Assembly: GCA_034439615.1 (NCBI GenBank)
Contig: JAWXAT010000036.1
Location: 1-64,000 of the forward strand
Origin: Oligoflexia bacterium
GTDB taxonomy: Bacteria; Bdellovibrionota; Bdellovibrionia; JABDDW01
Reading direction: 5' to 3'
Length of the DNA: 64,000 bases
Made by a program: the position numbers and the translations under genes. Positions 54,098 through 62,472 of the stretch are shown here, one piece after another. The notes under the pieces were generated by a model. The model worked only from the letters and a program-made list of their open reading frames with translations. It was not told the DNA's origin and searched no databases. Each line of letters starts with the position of its first letter. Position 1 is the first letter of the stretch.

Positions 54098-54898
54098 TTA
54101 GCTTAGACCCTCAGATCTAAAATTCAGACCCGCATCTACAAGAAATTTTTTAGCCTCTAAAATACTTTGCTCTTTATAACTAAAAATATTTGCTGCGGCC
54201 ACAGCTGAAGCCCCACCATTTGTGATTCCTTCAGCTAAGTGCCCCCAATTGCCAACACCGCCACAAGCAATAACTGGAATATTCACAGCGTCTGAAACTT
54301 TCTTAATTAATTCGATATCATAACCCTGTGCTGTCCCATCACGATCCACTGAGTTTAGAAATATCTCGCCAGAACCCAATTCTTCACCTTTTTTCGCCCA
54401 CTCAACAACATCAAGCTCTGTGGCGGTTTTTCCACCTCGCATGACGATATGCTTACCCTGTTCATTTAATTTTGCATCGATGGAAAGAATAATACATTGA
54501 GAACCAAATTCCTTAGCACTTTCAGAAATAAACTCAGGCCTATCAACAGCAATGGTGTTCACAGTAATTTTATCAGCACCAACGGAGAGACGCTGACCGA
54601 TATCTTCTAATGTACGAATACCACCACCGAATGTGAGGGGCATAAAACATTTTTTTGAAACATCTTTGATAATATCTAAAATATTGGTGCGTCCATGAAG
54701 TGCAACGTCATCTCGACCAATACCCGCATATGCACCAGGAGTCATATCGATATAAACAAGCTCATCCACACCCCACTGATTGTAGCGATCAACAGCCACA
54801 ATGGGGTTTCCCAGCAATTGATAGCGCTTAAAGCTTCGGCTTTGAACCAAAACTCCATTACGCAAAAACAAACAGGGAATCATACGATGTTTAAGCAT
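54098..54898 (-). CDS. HisF-like cyclase (glycan copy 2)
   Basis: A 266-residue TIM-barrel protein like the synthase subunit of imidazole glycerol phosphate synthase (MIPCLFLRNGVLVQSRSFKR, FGGGIRTLEDIGQRLSVGAD, INTIAVDRP, SVDRDGTAQGYD, CGGVGNWGHLAEGI). The His-biosynthetic motifs are mostly conserved, but in this context HisF-like proteins form an ammonia channel for the amidotransferase. It overlaps the GNAT gene by 8 bp. Confidence 0.85.
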   Translation of the reverse strand: MLKHRMIPCLFLRNGVLVQSRSFKRYQLLGNPIVAVDRYNQWGVDELVYIDMTPGAYAGIGRDDVALHGRTNILDIIKDVSKKCFMPLTFGGGIRTLEDIGQRLSVGADKITVNTIAVDRPEFISESAKEFGSQCIILSIDAKLNEQGKHIVMRGGKTATELDVVEWAKKGEELGSGEIFLNSVDRDGTAQGYDIELIKKVSDAVNIPVIACGGVGNWGHLAEGITNGGASAVAAANIFSYKEQSILEAKKFLVDAGLNFRSEGLS

Positions 54899-55442
54899 TA
54901 TTTTTTATTCCACTCTTATAATCTGAGAATTTAATACCTAATAAAACCACGTCGGTTTCTTTACCGTCGCAGATGGCTTGTCCGCGAAGTAAACCTTCAC
55001 GTTGCCATCCGCACTTTTCAAATGCGCGAGCACTGCCTTCGTTTTCGCTGTAACACCCAGCTTTTAATTTATTAAGTGCTAATTTTTTAAATGCATACTC
55101 TGTGACAAGACCAATGGCCTCTGAGGCAAAACCTTTACCCCATGCACTTTTTTCGCCGATAACTAAACTCACATCTGCTGATTTATGGTGTGGGTTAATA
55201 GGCCCAAGCTTAATGTTTCCAATATGTTCATGTGTTTCATTCACGCAGATCGCAAAAAATGGTTCATCTTTTTTTGAAATCATTTTTTCAACATACGAGC
55301 GAACATCATTTAGACTTTGAGGAGAAAAACGCACTTCTAAAAACTTAGTGACCTCAGGGTCATTCATCCAGCGGTGATACCGCTCACCCACATCACTGAG
55401 TGCAACAGGTCGTAAGTAAAGTTTTTCACCTAAAAGTTTCAT
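54891..55442 (-). CDS. GNAT acetyltransferase (RimJ/L type)
   Basis: A 183-residue GNAT protein: LGEKLYLRPVALSDVGERYH RWMNDPEVTKFLEVRF at the start and the acetyl-CoA pocket KSAWGKGFASEAIGLVTEYA. It ends FEKCGWQREGLLRGQAICDG. It resembles PseH- and RimJ-type transferases; in this cluster it probably N-acetylates a sugar intermediate. It is sandwiched between the two HisF genes with overlaps on both sides, so it belongs to the operon. Confidence 0.85.
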   Translation of the reverse strand: MKLLGEKLYLRPVALSDVGERYHRWMNDPEVTKFLEVRFSPQSLNDVRSYVEKMISKKDEPFFAICVNETHEHIGNIKLGPINPHHKSADVSLVIGEKSAWGKGFASEAIGLVTEYAFKKLALNKLKAGCYSENEGSARAFEKCGWQREGLLRGQAICDGKETDVVLLGIKFSDYKSGIKNNA

Positions 55443-55443
55443 C

Positions 55444-56202
55444 TCATACCTTTTTAAAATTCAAATCGTAATTGCTTAAAAATGCTTTTGCTCGAATAGG
55501 ATTATTATCTCCAAAATTAAAAAGACTCCCACACGCTAAAGCGCTCACACGTGTTTCAAGAAATGCTAGTTTCATATGCTCATAAGTTCCAGCACCACCA
55601 CAGGCAATCACAGGAACCGAAGCACACTTCATTACCCGCGAGATAAGACCCAAATCATAACCAGTCATGGTGCCGTCTCGGTCAATGGAGTTAATAAAGA
55701 TCTCCCCTGCTCCACGCTCTATCAAATCTTTGACATGATTCTCTAAACTGACATTTTCACGTTTGGTTCCACAATTTGAGTGAAGAACATATTCCCCATT
55801 TTCAAAACGCGCATCAATAGACGCAATTGCTGCTTGCGCACCAAACTTATCGGCGATTTGAGTAATGAGATTTTTATTTTCATAGTTTGATGAATTCACA
55901 ATAACTTTATCAGCCCCGTTTTTAATGAGCTGTTCTGCATCTTCTAGCTTCACAATGCCCCCGCCAAAAGAAAGGGGCATAAAACAAACTTCTGAAACTT
56001 TTTCTATTAACGCAAGAAGCGTATTCACAGAGCGGTTTTTTCGATTGATATTTAAAAAAACCAATTCATCAGCATATTGAGAATTATAAACCCGAGAACT
56101 TGCCACGGGGTCACCCACATCCCGGTGGGTATCAAACTTTGCCGTTTTCACAAGTCGGTCATTCATTAAAAGCTGTACAGGGATGATTCGTTTTTTCAGC
56201 AT
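55444..56202 (-). CDS. HisF-like cyclase (glycan copy 1)
   Basis: A 253-residue TIM barrel starting at ATG 56202 (MLKKRIIPVQLLMNDRLVKT); a longer in-frame codon at 56214 lies inside hisH. Motifs: MPLSFGGGIVKLEDAEQLIK, NSSNYENK, FINSIDRDGTMTGYDLG, IACGGAGTYEHMKLAF. It differs from copy 2 in many places, so this is an old duplication. It overlaps hisH (56196) by 7 bp and is the natural partner of that protein. Confidence 0.85.
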   Translation of the reverse strand: MLKKRIIPVQLLMNDRLVKTAKFDTHRDVGDPVASSRVYNSQYADELVFLNINRKNRSVNTLLALIEKVSEVCFMPLSFGGGIVKLEDAEQLIKNGADKVIVNSSNYENKNLITQIADKFGAQAAIASIDARFENGEYVLHSNCGTKRENVSLENHVKDLIERGAGEIFINSIDRDGTMTGYDLGLISRVMKCASVPVIACGGAGTYEHMKLAFLETRVSALACGSLFNFGDNNPIRAKAFLSNYDLNFKKV

Positions 56203-56816
56203 TTGCCATCCCAATCACAGAAATTCTCTAAAAGCCTTAAACCATTGGCTTGGCTTTTTTCAGGATGAAATTGAAACCCCAGCACATTGTCTTTACCCAC
56301 AATGGCTGAAATCTTATCTCCGTATTCAACTGTTGCTAAAAGATCTTGTGAATTTGCGCATTCATATTGATAAGAGTGCACGAAATAAAAATCCACACCA
56401 CTTTTTACTTTATCAAAAATAGGATGCTTAGAATTTGTCAGTTCAATATTATTCCAACCTACATGAGGAATAGCTAATCCAAGAGACTCATCAAGCTTTA
56501 AGACTTTTCCCGGAACCAGTTTTAACCCCGGCATAATGCCACCTTCATCACCACTCTCAGAAAGGATTTGCATACCGAGGCAAATTCCTAAAACAGGGCG
56601 ACCACTTTTTGCAAAAGTACTGATGGCCGTTTCTAATTCAAATTTTTCAACTTGTTTCATGGCTGTGGTGTACGAACCCACACCTGGGATAATCAAATGA
56701 GTTGCATCTTCGAGTTTTTGAGCACCGCGTGCGATTTCAAAATCAAAACCAAGACTATATATGGCGTTTGAGACTGATCTGAGATTTCCCATGTCGAGAT
56801 CGACGATGGCGATCAT
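56196..56816 (-). CDS. HisH-like glutamine amidotransferase (glycan copy 1)
   Basis: A 206-residue class I glutamine amidotransferase: MIAIVDLDMGNLRSVSNAIY start, catalytic Cys in LGICLGMQIL, His/Glu in LGFQFHPEKS. It overlaps its HisF partner by 7 bp and the upstream amidotransferase by 4 bp. Together, amidotransferase, HisH and HisF form the standard acetamidino-transfer module. Confidence 0.88.
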   Translation of the reverse strand: MIAIVDLDMGNLRSVSNAIYSLGFDFEIARGAQKLEDATHLIIPGVGSYTTAMKQVEKFELETAISTFAKSGRPVLGICLGMQILSESGDEGGIMPGLKLVPGKVLKLDESLGLAIPHVGWNNIELTNSKHPIFDKVKSGVDFYFVHSYQYECANSQDLLATVEYGDKISAIVGKDNVLGFQFHPEKSQANGLRLLENFCDWDGKC

Positions 56817-57967
56817 TTAGACTCCCGATACCATTTATCAAAATCCCAAGTCTTAGGTGAGCTTTGGATATTGTTAAAATCAGGGCTAAACGGAGGAATC
56901 ACTGTTTTACGAACAATGTCATTAAACTCTTCTTCACTTAAACCGAGATATTCTAAAAACAAAAGGAGAGAAGGTGGCTTTCTCCCTTCAAATTTATTCA
57001 CTAACTCATCTGCTTCTTTTTTATCAATGCGCTGATTACGTAAATCAAGAGCTGTCATTTGTGTTACACGAGAGTACCCACGCTTTAAAAACTTAATGTA
57101 GTCTCGCACTCCTTGCATATAACATTCGATTTTTTCATACGGGTATTTCCCGGGAGGCATACCTTCAACGTCATCACCCTTCCAACCAAGCTCTGATTGA
57201 ATTTCAGCAACGTTTTGTTTTACATCCCAGGGAATAAATGAACCCAAGCATACTGATCTGTATTTTAATTTTTTAAGATCATGGGTTTTTGGATAAGTGT
57301 AAGGAGCAAGATCTCGTTTATCTAATTTAAAATCATCTTTGATCATGCCCTCCATATCTTCAGCGGTGATTCCAAGATTTACGAAACGATTAAATCTTGT
57401 TTCATCTACTTCTTCAATTTCATCATCACGGTAATCATAATAAGCAGTGTATTCAGAAGAGGGCTCACCCCAAAGAACAAGTGGAGTGTTATATTTAATT
57501 GCTACGTGCATGGGGTAAGAGAAAATTCCTGTGTGGCAATGCCAACAAAAATCACCTTTACGAATTAATGCCTCAAGCATCAAACGCTTAACGACTTTCC
57601 AGTTAGGCGTGAAGCTAATTACATCAACACCTAATTGTTTAAAAGTGCGCTCATTATTTTTTAAAAGAGTCTCACGCATAAAGCCGTGGTTGAACTGAAC
57701 AACCAGAGGTTTAACTTTATATTCCCGAATTAAATAATTAAGTGTGAAGGTAGAATCTTTTCCACCTGAAAAAGGCACCACACAATCGTATTCATATTTA
57801 CCTCGATACTCTTCGATGAGTCCGTCTAAGATTTTTTTTCGCGCGGGCCAATTAATTGTGGCGTCTTTAAAGTTTTTTTGGCGACAGATATTGCAAACCA
57901 TCTTCTCGTCAAACTCGATGGTTTCATATGTTTCAGGAAGTCCACATTTGATGCATTTCTTAAGCAT
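56813..57967 (-). CDS. N-acetyl-sugar amidotransferase 1 (WbpG/PseA-like)
   Basis: A 384-residue protein with PP-loop SGGKDSTF (~65-72), a zinc-binding start (LKKCIKCGLPETYE ... MVCNICRQ) and the conserved FCWHCHTGIFSYPMHVAIKY. It belongs to TIGR03573 like copy 2. It is the first gene of the minus-strand block. Upstream (58015-58046) lies the TTGA-repeat element shared with the HTH/pseB promoter region. Confidence 0.9.
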   Translation of the reverse strand: MLKKCIKCGLPETYETIEFDEKMVCNICRQKNFKDATINWPARKKILDGLIEEYRGKYEYDCVVPFSGGKDSTFTLNYLIREYKVKPLVVQFNHGFMRETLLKNNERTFKQLGVDVISFTPNWKVVKRLMLEALIRKGDFCWHCHTGIFSYPMHVAIKYNTPLVLWGEPSSEYTAYYDYRDDEIEEVDETRFNRFVNLGITAEDMEGMIKDDFKLDKRDLAPYTYPKTHDLKKLKYRSVCLGSFIPWDVKQNVAEIQSELGWKGDDVEGMPPGKYPYEKIECYMQGVRDYIKFLKRGYSRVTQMTALDLRNQRIDKKEADELVNKFEGRKPPSLLLFLEYLGLSEEEFNDIVRKTVIPPFSPDFNNIQSSPKTWDFDKWYRESK

Positions 57968-58014
57968 GAAGTACTCACCTTCGTAGGATCTTGTTTAATC
58001 TTGACTTAATGACT

Positions 58015-58046
58015 AAAACCTATCAAGTCTTGTCAAAATATGTCAA
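58015..58046 (-). promoter_or_regulatory. TTGA-repeat element, copy 2 (upstream of the amidotransferase operon)
   Basis: Minus strand: TTGACATATT, TTGACAAGAC, TTGATAGG, with the same 10-bp spacing and the same flank (ending GGTTTT) as at 49675-49706; 30 of 32 positions agree. It lies 48 bp before the start codon of the first gene. The most economical reading is a shared operator for the HTH protein encoded at 49379-49669; this is inferred from sequence only. Confidence 0.65.
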
Positions 58047-58134
58047 ATGCATTCATCTCTAGGAGAAGATGCCAGGCTTTAGTATTGAAACCGTCAATAT
58101 TTAAGAACTATGATATGAGCTTTAAAGGACTAAA

Positions 58135-58923
58135 ATGCAAGATCTTGCCACTGAAGAAAAAGTAAAAAAATTCTATGAATCCCAAGGCTGGGCTGCAGAC
58201 CAAACAGGCTCAACCACAGACGCCAAACTGTGGGAAGACCTAAGACCCATGGCGCAAAAATATGTTGCAGCCTGTCGCCGAAAACTTCTCAAATATCTTC
58301 CGAAAAATGGAGATCTATTCTTAGACTGCGCTTCAGGGCCTATTCAGTACCCAGAATATCTTGAATACTCCCAAGGCTTTAAAAAACGAATCTGCGTTGA
58401 TATTTCTCAACGCGCATTAGATGTAGCACAAAAAAAGTTAGGCTCTCGAGGCGAAACCGTTTGTGCCAGTCTCTTGAATTTGCCATTTCCGGATAATCAT
58501 TTTGACGCGGCTGTCAGTTTACATACGATTTATCATATCGACCAAACTCAACAAGAAACTGCGGTTCGCGAACTTCTACGCGTAGCAAAACCTGGTACAC
58601 CAATTGTGATTGTGTATTCTAATCCAAATCGGCTGTTGGCTCGCATGAAACGCTTCGTTAAGCCTGAACCAACACCTACCGAAGATAGCGAGCGCATTTA
58701 TTTTTATGCTCACCCGTTAAAATGGTGGAAGCAGTTTGAAGATAAAGCTGATGTAAAAACGGTTGCTTGGCGAAGCCTTACGGCCAAAGATGCCAAACGT
58801 TTGATTCCCGGAAATAAAAGTGGCGAAGTTATGTTGAATGCACTTTTAAAAATCGAAACTTATCTTCCAAAATTCATGGCAGGGCTTAGCGCTTACCCTC
58901 TAATTATTCTCACCAAAAAATAA
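58135..58923 (+). CDS. Class I SAM methyltransferase
   Basis: A 262-residue methyltransferase, divergent from the amidotransferase operon. Motif I is LFLDCASGPIQYPE, which lacks the common GxGxG, followed by ICVDISQRALDVAQKKL (motif II) and LPFPDNHFDAAVSLHTIYHI. The rest fits the Methyltransf_11 type. It may modify the sugar or lipid made by the divergent cluster; the substrate is unknown. The end overlaps no gene; about 125 bp of sequence without clear features separate it from the coiled-coil gene. Confidence 0.85.
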   Translation: MQDLATEEKVKKFYESQGWAADQTGSTTDAKLWEDLRPMAQKYVAACRRKLLKYLPKNGDLFLDCASGPIQYPEYLEYSQGFKKRICVDISQRALDVAQKKLGSRGETVCASLLNLPFPDNHFDAAVSLHTIYHIDQTQQETAVRELLRVAKPGTPIVIVYSNPNRLLARMKRFVKPEPTPTEDSERIYFYAHPLKWWKQFEDKADVKTVAWRSLTAKDAKRLIPGNKSGEVMLNALLKIETYLPKFMAGLSAYPLIILTKK

Positions 58924-59049
58924 TTCTCAAATCCAACTATTCGAATCAATGGCCGAATTTCGGATGCACCGACTTCAGCAGCATTTAAACGCCAGATTAG
59001 AGTTGTCTGACTTTGCAGTTCATTGTTAGAACTTAACAAGGAGAAGAAA

Positions 59050-59733
59050 ATGTCAGCCGAACTTGCACTCATTGTCCGAACTGAAATCGAATCAGCTATT
59101 GCTCCACTCAGAGCTGAGCTCAAATCCGAAATCCAATCGGCTATTGCCCCACTCAGAACTGAGCTCAAATCCGAAATTGGTTCTCTCAGAGGTGAATTCA
59201 AAGCTGAACTAAAATCCGAAATTGGTTCTGTAAGAACTGAGCTAAGCGTTGTAAAGAGTGATATCAGTGAATTGAAATCCGGACTCAACTTAGTCAAATC
59301 TGATCTCAGTGTAGTAAAGAGTGATATCAGTGAATTGAAATCCGGACTCAACTTAGTCAAATCTGATCTCAGTGTAGTGAAGAGTGATATCAGTGTAGTG
59401 AAGAGTGATATCAGTGAATTGAAATCCGGGCTCAACTTAGTCAAATCTGATCTCAGTGTAGTAAAGAGTGATATCAGTGAATTAAAATCCGGGCTCAACT
59501 TAGTCAAATCTGATCTCAGCGTTGTGAAGAGTGATATCAGTGAATTAAAATCCGGCCTTGCTTATGTACGTGCTGACATCATCGAAATGAGCACCAAAAT
59601 CGATACAGCTCTTGATCTAAGTAACCGCGTTATAATTCATGAGCGGGTACAAGATGACGCCCTTACACGATTAGCCAGAGTTGAACTTGATCTTCGAGTT
59701 CTAAAATTAGCCTTGATGAATAAACCACATTAA
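59050..59733 (+). CDS. Repetitive coiled-coil protein, 227 aa
   Basis: ATG 59050 follows an AAGGAG ribosome binding site. Residues ~10-65 are a first series of short repeats (SAIAPLRAELKSEI types), and residues ~66-177 consist of five 21-residue units (SVVKSDISELKSGLNLVKSD plus one) with one extra 7-residue block. Each unit is three heptads, giving a long regular coiled coil. The last ~50 residues are less repetitive. No signal peptide is visible, so a cytoplasmic structural or scaffold role is likely. DNA-level identity between units is high, so repeat number may vary. Confidence 0.8.
   Translation: MSAELALIVRTEIESAIAPLRAELKSEIQSAIAPLRTELKSEIGSLRGEFKAELKSEIGSVRTELSVVKSDISELKSGLNLVKSDLSVVKSDISELKSGLNLVKSDLSVVKSDISVVKSDISELKSGLNLVKSDLSVVKSDISELKSGLNLVKSDLSVVKSDISELKSGLAYVRADIIEMSTKIDTALDLSNRVIIHERVQDDALTRLARVELDLRVLKLALMNKPH
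59245..59580 (+). repeat. 63-bp tandem repeat inside the coiled-coil gene
   Basis: Five copies of a 63-bp unit, with an extra 21 bp in unit 3, encode the 21-residue heptad units. Units differ at few positions (for example GTAGTAAAG or GTAGTGAAG). Near-identity suggests recent expansion by slippage or recombination. Confidence 0.85.
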
Positions 59734-59735
59734 AA

Positions 59736-61193
59736 TCAAAAAATTTGCAGTGGGCATTGAACATTGGCGAGTACTATATTGTCTTCTTTAAACCATTGCT
59801 TTTGACACTTACTTAGCTTTTCAAGATTTTTCTTAAGCTCTAGATTTTCTACAGATAATAAAACAGCAAAACTTCCTACAAATTTACTTTTTGCCAAAGG
59901 TACAGCGGGCTTTCTGAAAAACCCGTAGAGCTGACGATTATTCAATGGAATACTCTCGTCAAAGTAAACCACAGAGTATCCTTGCTGAGCACTTGGTGCT
60001 AATCGACGCACTGTTTCTAGTGCTTTAAAATCTGGATCCGTACTTTTAGTAAAAAGAAATGCGCCTAAAATTATAACGTTTCCAAGCAATAATGCTTGAT
60101 GAAGCGCTAAGCCGAAATTGGGTTTTACGCGCAATGTGAATGTGAGTAAACCCAAGACCATCCACAAATACACAGGAGCTATAAACCGTGCAATGATGGT
60201 GAGTGACAAACAAAGTGAAATTAATGAAACCACAAATACAGCACTAGAAAATATTTGAGCATCACGATTTTCTTGAGATTTCAAATTTTTAATAAAACTA
60301 ATACAGGCAAATAAAAGAAGAAAAGCCCCGATAAGTTCAGCGCCCAACTCTAGATTTGCTCCAAATATAGTTTTAGTCACCGTTTCAGGAATAAACATAT
60401 GAGTGAAAGCCTTACTGACACTTGCACTTAAACTGCTGGTCGGGTTTTCATCTACAAGATGCTGGCCAATGCCTCTGGTTTCAAAAGGAAAATAAGATCT
60501 AAAAACCGCCATCACTCCAAGACTCACACCTAGTGAAACTAGCCCCTTTTTAAAAACTGCTTTTTGAGATCCGAACATTCCATAGATCATCAAAGAGATT
60601 TCAAAAACAAAGATATGGGCCCGAAAGAAAGGCGCAAGCATTGCCATAAACAAATAGAAAAATGATTTTGGCCTGACAAATACAAAATATAAAAACCAAC
60701 TGACTAAAAACATCGATGGCCCTTCATTGATGGGCCAAAGTTTAAACATGGTCACTGTAAAAGAGAGAAAATACACCGAGAGAACTTGAAAAGTCAGGCA
60801 CCCATCTAACCCAAAATACCTGAGTAATTTAAAAAGTGGGAACACCGTTGTCAGATGTAAAACCAGGTAAAACAGAGAAATCAGAATAAAGACTTTCTCC
60901 ATTGGTAAATTGGCTATGGGCAACATCAAAAGAGCTGCACCACTTGTGGCAGTCCCTGGTATGGAGCTGGGTAAGTCGATCAAAACTCTGAGCTCACCCA
61001 CAGTGCGCAAAGAATCAGCGACGGACAAATAATAAAACTGATCGTTTTGTTTATGAAAATAATCGCCACGATAAATATAAGCACCCCAAGCGATGACGCT
61101 AAACAGTGTCGCCCAAATAAAAAGGCGCTTAAGGATTTGCGTGTCGGTTGATGGCGTTATTTTTGGCGGGTTGAGATCTTTGTTGTTGGTCAT
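59736..61193 (-). CDS. Polytopic membrane protein, glycosyltransferase-like
   Basis: A 485-residue membrane protein with about ten predicted helices and a cytoplasmic N-terminus (NNKDLNPPKITPSTDTQILK). The first periplasmic loop has YFHKQNDQFYYLSVADSLRT, similar to the GT39/PMT or YfhO-like families, where the loop after the first helix holds the catalytic acid. It starts 65 bp inside the 3' end of the upstream gene. It converges on the coiled-coil gene with 2 bp between stops. The specific sugar donor is unknown. Confidence 0.75.
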   Translation of the reverse strand: MTNNKDLNPPKITPSTDTQILKRLFIWATLFSVIAWGAYIYRGDYFHKQNDQFYYLSVADSLRTVGELRVLIDLPSSIPGTATSGAALLMLPIANLPMEKVFILISLFYLVLHLTTVFPLFKLLRYFGLDGCLTFQVLSVYFLSFTVTMFKLWPINEGPSMFLVSWFLYFVFVRPKSFFYLFMAMLAPFFRAHIFVFEISLMIYGMFGSQKAVFKKGLVSLGVSLGVMAVFRSYFPFETRGIGQHLVDENPTSSLSASVSKAFTHMFIPETVTKTIFGANLELGAELIGAFLLLFACISFIKNLKSQENRDAQIFSSAVFVVSLISLCLSLTIIARFIAPVYLWMVLGLLTFTLRVKPNFGLALHQALLLGNVIILGAFLFTKSTDPDFKALETVRRLAPSAQQGYSVVYFDESIPLNNRQLYGFFRKPAVPLAKSKFVGSFAVLLSVENLELKKNLEKLSKCQKQWFKEDNIVLANVQCPLQIF

Positions 61194-62472
61194 AGAAGTC
61201 CACTATATATTTATACAACTCATGATTGTACATGTTTTTTGGAAGATCGGGAGCATTGCTATAGATTGTGCCCACGGGAATATGTTTGCCCGTTCGAGTA
61301 ACAATACTTTGAAAAAGTTCAAAGAACTTAAATTTCTGACCATTAATTTCAAGAACTGCATCACCCGCTACTTTATCAAAAAAGTTAATGCGATAAAAAA
61401 GTTTCAACGGGTCAGCATCATAGCTTTCAACTAAAAACAAAGCTTGCCCGTTGATCTTAGCATTTTTTAAAATCTCTTGGGCCTTGAGGCAATGTTCTTT
61501 TGCTTGAAAAAACACATGAGCGTCGTAAGTCATGTGAGGTTCAACACGCAAAACCTCCACGCCTGCAGTTTCTAAAAATCTACCTTGGTCAAATTGGCGG
61601 TACAAAATCCATGGCTTTTCTTTATTGGTATTCATCTGCGAAAGCCCATTGAGCATTATAAATACATCATCTTCATCAAGTTCTTTAAGAACATGACCTA
61701 AAATTCTATCGATATACTCTAAGCAAAAAACAAGACGCTCATTGTTTTTATAATCTTCCCCATGCCAATGATGATGTTGCACATGAGCAATACTGTTTAA
61801 AAATAGAATTGTGAATTGTGGATTATAACGCCTTCTGTACTCTAAAAATACCAAAGTCAAAATATAATCGGTAAATGAAATAGCGACGAAATGCTCACCT
61901 TTATATTTAATAAGGTTCTTAATGGCCTTAGGCAATTCAGTTAAAAAAGCCAACGTCACTTTTGATGAGAAAAATACACTTAAGAATTTAAAAAGTTTTG
62001 AAGTCGATTTAGTTTTTGAAATATCAAGATAGTTTTTCGCTAAATACCGTGGAAAATCTAAAAGTTTATTAAGCTCCGAAGGATACCCGGGTTCAGAAAA
62101 AGTCCAGGGGTCTGGTAAAAAAAACTGACAATGAGCTGCGTTATTGCGACTGGCATTCATGGCGCCCCAAACACCACTGGTCACCCCTTTTTGAGATAAA
62201 ACCTCCCAAATCTGCGGAGCTCCTAAATGAGGTACATCACCTAGATGTTTAATCTGATGTTCACTAGAAGGTGTGCCCGTGTGTACTGAAACCCACTGTA
62301 CCCAAGGCTCTAAGAAATTACTGTCGTAAGTATCAGAAGTTCGCGTTGTGGATTGGGGATAAGTTAAAACTTTTTGGATGTTTTTTAACGAAAGGGCCTT
62401 TGATGCTTCTGTGAGAAGATCTTTATTGTACTCATTGAGTTCAAATAACAAAATTCTCTTTTGTTTTTTCAT
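61129..62472 (-). CDS. Alkaline-phosphatase-superfamily protein
   Basis: A 447-residue protein of the phosphatase or phosphodiesterase fold: the N-terminal strand LLFELNEYNKDLL, then TSDTYDSNFLEPWVQWVSVH TGT (the usual nucleophile region), GVWGAMNAS, HVQHHHWHGED and DDVFIMLNGLSQ. It lacks an obvious signal peptide. The catalytic metal ligands cannot be assigned by eye with certainty. It overlaps the GT2-GtrA gene by 4 bp and the membrane protein gene by 65 bp, an unusually long coding overlap. Confidence 0.7.
   Translation of the reverse strand: MKKQKRILLFELNEYNKDLLTEASKALSLKNIQKVLTYPQSTTRTSDTYDSNFLEPWVQWVSVHTGTPSSEHQIKHLGDVPHLGAPQIWEVLSQKGVTSGVWGAMNASRNNAAHCQFFLPDPWTFSEPGYPSELNKLLDFPRYLAKNYLDISKTKSTSKLFKFLSVFFSSKVTLAFLTELPKAIKNLIKYKGEHFVAISFTDYILTLVFLEYRRRYNPQFTILFLNSIAHVQHHHWHGEDYKNNERLVFCLEYIDRILGHVLKELDEDDVFIMLNGLSQMNTNKEKPWILYRQFDQGRFLETAGVEVLRVEPHMTYDAHVFFQAKEHCLKAQEILKNAKINGQALFLVESYDADPLKLFYRINFFDKVAGDAVLEINGQKFKFFELFQSIVTRTGKHIPVGTIYSNAPDLPKNMYNHELYKYIVDFYDQQQRSQPAKNNAINRHANP

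Noticed and set aside
58893-59507. 204-codon minus-strand frame opposite the coiled-coil gene
   Set aside because: It is a by-product of the 63-bp tandem repeat on the opposite strand; the plus-strand frame has the ribosome binding site and a clear heptad pattern.
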